Under the pieces are notes generated by a model, which searched no databases, was not told where the DNA came from, and was given only the letters and a program-made list of their open reading frames with translations. DNA of 64,000 nucleotides from Oscillospiraceae bacterium. Its GTDB lineage: Bacteria > Bacillota > Clostridia > Oscillospirales > Oscillospiraceae. Every line of letters starts with the position of its first letter. Positions within the stretch are counted from its first letter, which is position 1. Of the stretch, positions 59,454 to 64,000 are shown piece by piece. The stretch spans positions 62,001-126,000 of the forward strand of contig JAETSB010000002.1 of NCBI GenBank assembly GCA_021769865.1. Direction: 5' to 3'. Position numbers and translations under genes: made by a program.

Positions 59454-61004
59454 ATGAAGCTGGCGACGGCGGTGCAAATGCGGGAGCTGGACCGAAAGGC
59501 CATCGAGGAGCGGAAAATCCCCTCCATCGACCTGATGGAGCGGGCGGCGGCAGAGGTAGCCCAGGCGGCCCTGGACGCCCTGCCCGACAAGCCCTCGAAA
59601 TGCCGGGCGGCGGTGTTCTGCGGCGCGGGGAACAACGGCGGGGACGGCATCGGCGCGGCGCGGCTCCTCTTCCTGATGGGTCTCAAGGTCCGGGTCTTCC
59701 TGGTGGGGGACTACGGCCGCCTCACCCCCGACGCCATGGAGGAGACGGGCCGCCTCAGCGAGTGCGGCGTGGAGCTGGAGGACTTCGACCCCGAGGACGT
59801 TTCCCAGGCCGCCTGGGCCCGGGGGTGCCAGGTGGTGATCGACGCGGTGTTCGGCGTGGGCCTCTCCCGGGACATCGCCCCGGGCTCCAAGTTTGCCGCC
59901 GCCCTGGACCTCATCAATGCCTGCAGGGGCACGGTGATCTCCGCCGACATCGCCAGCGGCGTGGAGACGGACACGGGGCGGGTCCTGGGCCGGGCCGTCC
60001 GGGCGGACCGGACCGTCACCTTCTCCCTGCCCAAGATCGGCCAGTACGCCGGAGACGGGGCCCTCCTCTCCGGAAAGGTGACCGTGCACGACATCGGCGT
60101 CCCCGCCGCCCTGGTCCGGGAGGTCTCCTGCCCTGTCCAGACGGTGGAGGCGGACTTCGCCCGGGCCGCCGTCCCGCCCCGGAGGCCCGACGGCCACAAG
60201 GGGGACTTCGGCAAGGTCCTGGTGGTGGGCGGGGCCGTGGGCTACACCGGCGCGCCTTATCTCACGGCTTCGGCGGCGGTGCAGTCCGGCTGCGGGCTGG
60301 TGTACCTGGGGATCCCGGAGAGCATCTGGGAGATTGAGACGGTCCGCTGTGTCTCCGCCATGCCATTCCCCCTGGCGGACCGGCGCGGGCGGCTGAGCCG
60401 GCATGCCCTGCCGGGGCTCCTGGAGCGGCTGGAGGGCTGCGACGTGCTGGCCCTGGGGCCGGGCCTGGGGCGGGGGGAGTCCACCCGCCAGCTGGTGTTG
60501 GAGGTCCTCCGGCAGACGGAAAAGCCCGTGGTCCTGGATGCCGACGGCATAAACGCGCTGGAGGGACATATAGATAGTTTGGACAGCCGCCGGGGCCGGG
60601 TGACGATCCTGACCCCCCACGGCGGAGAGTTTGCCCGCATCGGGGAACGCCTTGCCGGGGACCCGGTAGGCACGGCCCGGACCTTCGCCCGGGAGCACGG
60701 CTGCGTCCTGGTCCTCAAGGGCCACCGCACCGTCACCGCCGGGCCGGAGGGGAATGTGCTGGTGAACACCACCGGCAATTCGGGCCTGGCCAAGGGGGGC
60801 AGCGGCGACGTGCTGACGGGGCTCGTCGCCTCATTGCTTGCCCAGGGGGCCAGCCCGGTGATGGCGGCGGCGGGGGCCGTGTGGATCCATGGCCGGGCCG
60901 GAGACCTGGCGGCGGCGGCGCTGACGGAATACTGCGTGACGCCGGAGGACGTGATCGCCGCGTTCCCCAGGGTCTTTTCCGAACTGCAAGGAAATCAAAG
61001 ATAA
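59454..61004 (+). CDS. nnr: Bifunctional NAD(P)H-hydrate epimerase/dehydratase
   Basis: 516 residues. N-terminal epimerase (YjeF_N) with FCGAGNNGGDGIGAARLL and VIDAVFGVGLSR; C-terminal ADP-dependent dehydratase (carbohydrate-kinase fold) with GHKGDFGKVLVVGG, LALGPGLGRG, DADGINAL, TPHGGEFARI and NSGLAKGGSGDVLTG. Repairs hydrated NAD(P)H. In many Firmicutes it is grouped with acpS, a YdcC-type lipoprotein, alr and mazEF; here lipoprotein and mazF follow but alr and mazE do not. Confidence 0.97.
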   Translation: MKLATAVQMRELDRKAIEERKIPSIDLMERAAAEVAQAALDALPDKPSKCRAAVFCGAGNNGGDGIGAARLLFLMGLKVRVFLVGDYGRLTPDAMEETGRLSECGVELEDFDPEDVSQAAWARGCQVVIDAVFGVGLSRDIAPGSKFAAALDLINACRGTVISADIASGVETDTGRVLGRAVRADRTVTFSLPKIGQYAGDGALLSGKVTVHDIGVPAALVREVSCPVQTVEADFARAAVPPRRPDGHKGDFGKVLVVGGAVGYTGAPYLTASAAVQSGCGLVYLGIPESIWEIETVRCVSAMPFPLADRRGRLSRHALPGLLERLEGCDVLALGPGLGRGESTRQLVLEVLRQTEKPVVLDADGINALEGHIDSLDSRRGRVTILTPHGGEFARIGERLAGDPVGTARTFAREHGCVLVLKGHRTVTAGPEGNVLVNTTGNSGLAKGGSGDVLTGLVASLLAQGASPVMAAAGAVWIHGRAGDLAAAALTEYCVTPEDVIAAFPRVFSELQGNQR

Positions 61005-61017
61005 GGGAGGTTTTCCG

Positions 61018-61632
61018 GTGCGCCTTTGGAAGTGCGTACCAATGATGACCCTGCTCTTGCTGCTGGCGGCCTGCGGCGGCCAGGGCGGCGGGGACGGAGA
61101 AGCGCGGACAGCGGACCTGCGGGACCGCTATCACGACATGGCGGGCTGCGCCATGGAGGCCAGCGTCTCCTGTGATCAGGAGGGCCTGGCCTGGGAGGCG
61201 GAGCTCCGCTGCGCGTACGTCCCCGGCGGGGAGAGCACGGTGGAGGTTCTGTCCCCGGAGACCATCGCCGGGGTGAGGGCCGTGCTGAACGACACGGACT
61301 GGCGGCTGGAGTACGAGGGCGACAGCCTCAACGCGGGAACTCTCAGCGATGAGGAGATCAGCCCCGCCGCCTGCCTTCCCCGGCTGATGAGCGCCCTCCG
61401 GGACGGCTGGCTGCTGGAGGAAAACGAGGAGGAGTGGAACGGCGTGCCCTGCCTCCGTCTCACGGTGGACCAGACGGGGGTGAAGGACGGAAAGATCCTC
61501 TCCACGGTCTGGCTGAATCTGGCGGACGGCGCCCCGGTCCGGGGGGAAATCGCCGTGGATGGGGAGATCATTTTGACGGCGGACTTTACGAGCTTCTCTT
61601 TTTATGATACAATGACAGAATACGGCGCTTGA
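61018..61632 (+). CDS. LolA-like lipoprotein, possible YdcC/GerS homologue
   Basis: 204 residues from GTG at 61018 with GGGAGG upstream. Lipobox LLLLAACGG (Cys19). The mature part is rich in beta strands with LRCAYVPGGESTVEVLSPE, GVPCLRLTVDQ and STVWLNLADGAPVRGEIAVDG, resembling the LolA/LppX fold. Position between nnr and mazF matches B. subtilis ydcC and, by fold, C. difficile gerS (spore germination lipoprotein). The homology is inferred from context and pattern. Confidence 0.6.
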   Translation: MRLWKCVPMMTLLLLLAACGGQGGGDGEARTADLRDRYHDMAGCAMEASVSCDQEGLAWEAELRCAYVPGGESTVEVLSPETIAGVRAVLNDTDWRLEYEGDSLNAGTLSDEEISPAACLPRLMSALRDGWLLEENEEEWNGVPCLRLTVDQTGVKDGKILSTVWLNLADGAPVRGEIAVDGEIILTADFTSFSFYDTMTEYGA

Positions 61633-61685
61633 CGCTTCGCACGGCCGCCCGCCGCCCCGCATAGGATGACGTGGGGCGAGGACGC

Positions 61686-61759
61686 CGGAATTTGTCCCTC
61701 CCACGGCTTGTTCGCAAGATTCCCGGAAGAGGCGTATAAATTCCGAAACTGCGTGGGAG
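61686..61759 (+). ncRNA. Predicted H-type pseudoknot leader before mazF
   Basis: CGGAATTT (61686-61693) pairs with AAATTCCG (61738-61745), and CTCCCACG (61698-61705) pairs with CGTGGGAG (61752-61759); the helices interleave. A small hairpin CTTG-TTCG-CAAG (61707-61718) sits in the long loop. Could be a cis-regulatory RNA. Confidence 0.45.
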
Positions 61760-61839
61760 AATGAAAGTGGCCTCACCGAGGAGGAGGAACCCCTTTCCTC
61801 CCCGATGGCGGGTACTTCTTTCGGCGGAGTGTGAACTTT

Positions 61840-62208
61840 GTGGATACGAGTGTCAAGCGTGGCGATATTTACTATGCCGATCTCTCCCCGGTGGTGGGCA
61901 GCGAGCAGGGCGGCGTCCGGCCGGTTCTGATCATTCAGAACGACACGGGCAACCGCTACAGTCCCACCGTGATCGCGGCGGCCATTACTTCCCAGACCGG
62001 GAAGACCCGGCTGCCCACACATATCGACCTTCCCGTGGACCAGAGCTGCGGCCTGAGCCGGGATTCTGTGGTCCTGCTGGAGCAGGTGCGGACCCTGGAC
62101 AAGAAACGGCTCCGGGAGCGCATGGGCCATGTGGAGGAAGCGGTGATGAACAAGGTGGACACGGCGATCGCGGTCAGCTTCGGGCTGCCCCACGACCAGT
62201 TGGTTTGA
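61840..62208 (+). CDS. MazF/EndoA-type mRNA endoribonuclease toxin
   Basis: 122 residues from GTG at 61840; GTG at 61831 is an alternative but sits right against GGCGGAG. Sequence is close to B. subtilis Endo[50 protein letters not shown]. Cleaves mRNA at specific short sites. No MazE/EndoAI antitoxin gene precedes it; upstream is a structured leader and the lipoprotein gene. Confidence 0.94.
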   Translation: MDTSVKRGDIYYADLSPVVGSEQGGVRPVLIIQNDTGNRYSPTVIAAAITSQTGKTRLPTHIDLPVDQSCGLSRDSVVLLEQVRTLDKKRLRERMGHVEEAVMNKVDTAIAVSFGLPHDQLV

Positions 62209-62265
62209 GGTTCCCTCCCGGCGGAGGCCCATGCCCCGCCGGGAGGGCGTACAGAGGAGGTACAT

Positions 62266-62748
62266 ATGAAAAAAGACAGATGGCTGCTGCGGGCCGTGGT
62301 GCTGCTGGTTCTCAGCGCCGGGCTGATGACCACCGCGTCCCTGGCGGCGGAGGCCGGGTCCTCCGGCGACCCCTTGGTGACCCTCAGCTATTTGAACGAC
62401 ACCTTTTTCAACACCATCATGCAGCGGGTGGACCAGAAGATCGCGGAGCGGACGGGACAAGCCGTCTCCGGAGGAACCTCCTCCGCCTCCTTCGTGGTGG
62501 TGACCCTCAGCGAGGGACAGACCCTCACCGGGGGGATCGGCTGCGAGGTGATGCTCCGGGTGGGCAGTGCCGTCTGCGTCTCCCCCTCGGACCCGGGGCT
62601 CATCGACGAGACCACCGCCTCCACCCTGGCGGACGGCGCGGCCCTAGTCCAGAACCACCTGTACATGATGACCATTGAGGGCCGGGGCGTCCGGGCGACG
62701 GCCGCCACCACCAAGGTCCTGGCCCGGGGAAGCTACACCGTCGCCTGA
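62266..62748 (+). CDS. Secreted protein, unknown
   Basis: 160 residues with a signal peptide (KKDRWLLRAVVLLVLSAGLMTTASLAAEA). The mature part is Gly/Thr/Val-rich with TLSEGQTLTGGIGCEVMLRVGSA... and a C-terminal LYMMTIEGRGVRATAATTKVL. Small beta-rich fold; family not recognised. AGAGGAGG precedes the ATG. Confidence 0.75.
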   Translation: MKKDRWLLRAVVLLVLSAGLMTTASLAAEAGSSGDPLVTLSYLNDTFFNTIMQRVDQKIAERTGQAVSGGTSSASFVVVTLSEGQTLTGGIGCEVMLRVGSAVCVSPSDPGLIDETTASTLADGAALVQNHLYMMTIEGRGVRATAATTKVLARGSYTVA

Positions 62749-62760
62749 ACCACATAACCG

Positions 62761-62805
62761 GACCCGTCCGCGCATAAGATAGCGCAGACGGGTCTCTATA
62801 TTTTT
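62761..62805 (+). terminator. Terminator after secreted protein gene
   Basis: GACCCGTCCGCGC / GCGCAGACGGGTC stem (one bulge), followed by TCTATATTTTT. Confidence 0.85.
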
Positions 62806-62826
62806 AAGGCGGGAGGGACGGCGGAT

Positions 62827-63345
62827 ATGGACAAATTCCCCTTATTGCTGGAGGGCAGGCCCGCCGGAGAGCTGACGGCGGAGCGGGAGGGCCTGTACAC
62901 CTGGTTTTCCGCCCGCTGCCCCCTGCCGCCGGGCCTCTGGTGCGCCTGGGCCGTGGGGGACCAGTCTGAGCTCCGGCTGGGGGTGCTGGAACCGGAGGGG
63001 AGCCAGGGGATCATCCGCCGCCGCTTCTCCGGGCGGCTCACCGCCCCCCTGGGCCGCCTTCTCCGGGGGGAGGTCCGCCCGGCGGGGGCAAAGGAACCGG
63101 AGCTCTGGGAGCCCGCCCCCGCCCCGGAGCAGCTCTTCCGGGCCCCCTGGCTCCGCCAGAGGCTGAAGGGGGTCCAGGGGGCCCGGACCCGGCGGGCAGG
63201 GGAGACCCGGTATCTGGCCCTGCCCTACGACAAGGCGAAGCCCTTCCCCCTGACCACCCTGTTCTGCTTTGCCCGCCTCCGCGGCCTCGGCGAGGGGACC
63301 TATGTGGTCTACGCCTTCGACGGGCAGGACCGGCCGGTCTTTTAA
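62827..63345 (+). CDS. Unknown cytosolic protein, 172 aa
   Basis: Starts DKFPLLLEGRPAGELTAEREG and has an Arg/Pro/Gly-rich composition with ends LALPYDKAKPFPLTTLFCF and TYVVYAFDGQDRPVF. No TM segment, no signal peptide, no recognised motif. GGGAGGGACGGCGGAT upstream gives a ribosome site. Follows a terminator, so it needs its own promoter, not obvious in the short gap. Confidence 0.65.
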   Translation: MDKFPLLLEGRPAGELTAEREGLYTWFSARCPLPPGLWCAWAVGDQSELRLGVLEPEGSQGIIRRRFSGRLTAPLGRLLRGEVRPAGAKEPELWEPAPAPEQLFRAPWLRQRLKGVQGARTRRAGETRYLALPYDKAKPFPLTTLFCFARLRGLGEGTYVVYAFDGQDRPVF

Positions 63346-63411
63346 ATTTCCAAAAACAGGGAAAATTTTTCAAAAAGATTTGACAAAATTCTATCTATTT
63401 TGAAATTCTCA

Positions 63412-63420
63412 TGATATAAT
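63412..63420 (+). promoter_or_regulatory. Extended -10 promoter of nrdR
   Basis: TGATATAAT (63412-63420); no good -35 at 17 bases, so initiation would rely on the TGn extension. A GC hairpin (CCGCCGG/CCGGCGG, about 63496-63514) follows in the leader. Confidence 0.5.
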
Positions 63421-63530
63421 ACTGCCGAACGTTCCCGGGACATCCCCGTAACGCCTTGGGAAGTACCAAAGGTACCCGTAGGTACGGACGCGGGCCGCCG
63501 GAAATCCGGCGGTGGATCAGGAGGTCCCTT

Positions 63531-63995
63531 ATGAAATGTCCCTATTGCGGCTTCAATGAGAGCAAGGTCATCGACTCCCGGCCGGCCGATGAGAACAACA
63601 GCATCCGCCGCCGGAGAGAGTGCCTTTCCTGCGCCCGGCGCTTCACCACCTATGAGACGGTGGAGAGCCTCCCGGTAGTGGTGGTAAAGAAGGACGGCAG
63701 CCGCCAGAGCTTCGACCGGGGAAAGGTCCTGGGCGGCATGATCCGGGCCTGTGAGAAGCGGCCCGTCCCCATGGCCCGGCTGGAGAAGGTGGCCGCGGAG
63801 ATCGAGCAGGAGCTCCAGAGCTCCATGGAGCGGGAGATCAGCACGGAGGTCATCGGCGAGCGGGTCATGGAGAACCTGCGGGCCATTGACCAGGTGGCCT
63901 ATGTCCGCTTCGCCTCGGTCTACCGGCAGTTCCAGGACATCGACAGCTTCATGGAGGAGTTGTCCAAGCTGCTGGCGGAGCAGAACCAGCGGTAA
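63531..63995 (+). CDS. nrdR: NrdR, repressor of ribonucleotide reductase genes
   Basis: 154 residues from ATG at 63531, with AGGAGG upstream. Zinc finger C3/C6 and C31/C34 ([31 protein letters not shown]) followed by the ATP-cone ([20 protein letters not shown]). Binds ATP/dATP and represses nrd operons through NrdR boxes. No nrd gene lies in this window. Full family length. Confidence 0.97.
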   Translation: MKCPYCGFNESKVIDSRPADENNSIRRRRECLSCARRFTTYETVESLPVVVVKKDGSRQSFDRGKVLGGMIRACEKRPVPMARLEKVAAEIEQELQSSMEREISTEVIGERVMENLRAIDQVAYVRFASVYRQFQDIDSFMEELSKLLAEQNQR

Positions 63996-64000
63996 GCGCC

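Noticed and set aside
61741-61838. T-box leader before mazF because of GGCGGGTAC
   Set aside because: The T-box core sequence, specifier loop and terminator/antiterminator pair are missing, and mazF is not a T-box target.

Overview
The window is a high-GC, gene-dense chromosomal segment of an anaerobic, spore-forming Firmicute. Spo0A, SpoIIQ and SpoIIP are encoded, with strong AGGAGG ribosome sites, frequent GTG/TTG starts, sigma-A type TTGACA/TATAAT promoters and U-tract hairpin terminators. There are no rRNA or tRNA genes, no outer-membrane genes, no CRISPR array, no transposase and no phage genes. Gene content (YqeG, CD1247-like protein, DUF2812/PadR operon, acyl-CoA dehydrogenase-rubredoxin fusion, SLH surface protein) suggests an Oscillospiraceae gut Clostridium; that taxonomic placement is inference.

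Layout. 1-4.4 kb (minus): GT4 glycosyltransferase cut by the window edge, TSCPD protein, spoIIQ, rsmI, trmN6-like, Nudix. 4.4-5.5 kb (plus): spo0A with its control region. 5.5-10.1 kb (minus): padR followed by three paralogous DUF2812 membrane proteins, translationally coupled, with a PadR-type operator inside the promoter. 10.1-14.3 kb (minus): marR and a heterodimeric ABC exporter. 14.4-17.4 kb (plus): a candidate small RNA, then a small membrane protein, DUF2975, XRE and DUF4173 genes. 17.4-21.2 kb (minus): an Rrf2 regulator, an acyl-CoA dehydrogenase/EtfA/rubredoxin fusion and a flavodiiron protein, which together read as an oxygen or NO reduction pathway. 21.2-25.7 kb (minus): two M16 peptidases, lgt, folD. 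25.7-31.4 kb (plus): spoIIP, arcA, a 650-bp non-coding fold-back element, arcB and an ArcD/YfcC-type carrier. 31.4-33.1 kb (minus): VOC protein, HAD hydrolase, membrane protein. 33.2-37.9 kb (minus): an Fe3+/polyamine-type ABC importer. 38.1-41.6 kb (minus): a second heterodimeric ABC exporter, sharing a palindromic operator and promoter architecture with the importer. 42-46.2 kb (plus): a 1381-residue SLH surface protein. 46.3-53.2 kb: hybrid sensor protein with a degenerate kinase domain, GH18-like protein, yqeG, efp, CD1247-like protein, MATE exporter. 53.2-58.3 kb: rluA-type gene and a BceRS-like two-component system diverging from a GH13 glucosidase/HAD pair through mirrored promoters. 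58.3-64 kb: membrane-anchored XRE regulator, nnr, YdcC/GerS-like lipoprotein, orphan mazF behind a predicted pseudoknot leader, two unknown proteins and nrdR.

Strongest points for a second look: the Rrf2/ACAD-EtfA-rubredoxin/flavodiiron operon, the fold-back element splitting arcA from arcB, the mirrored divergent promoters at 55.8 kb, the operator shared by the two ABC operons, and the small RNA candidate at 14.4 kb. All functional statements rest on reading motifs by eye; no database search was run.
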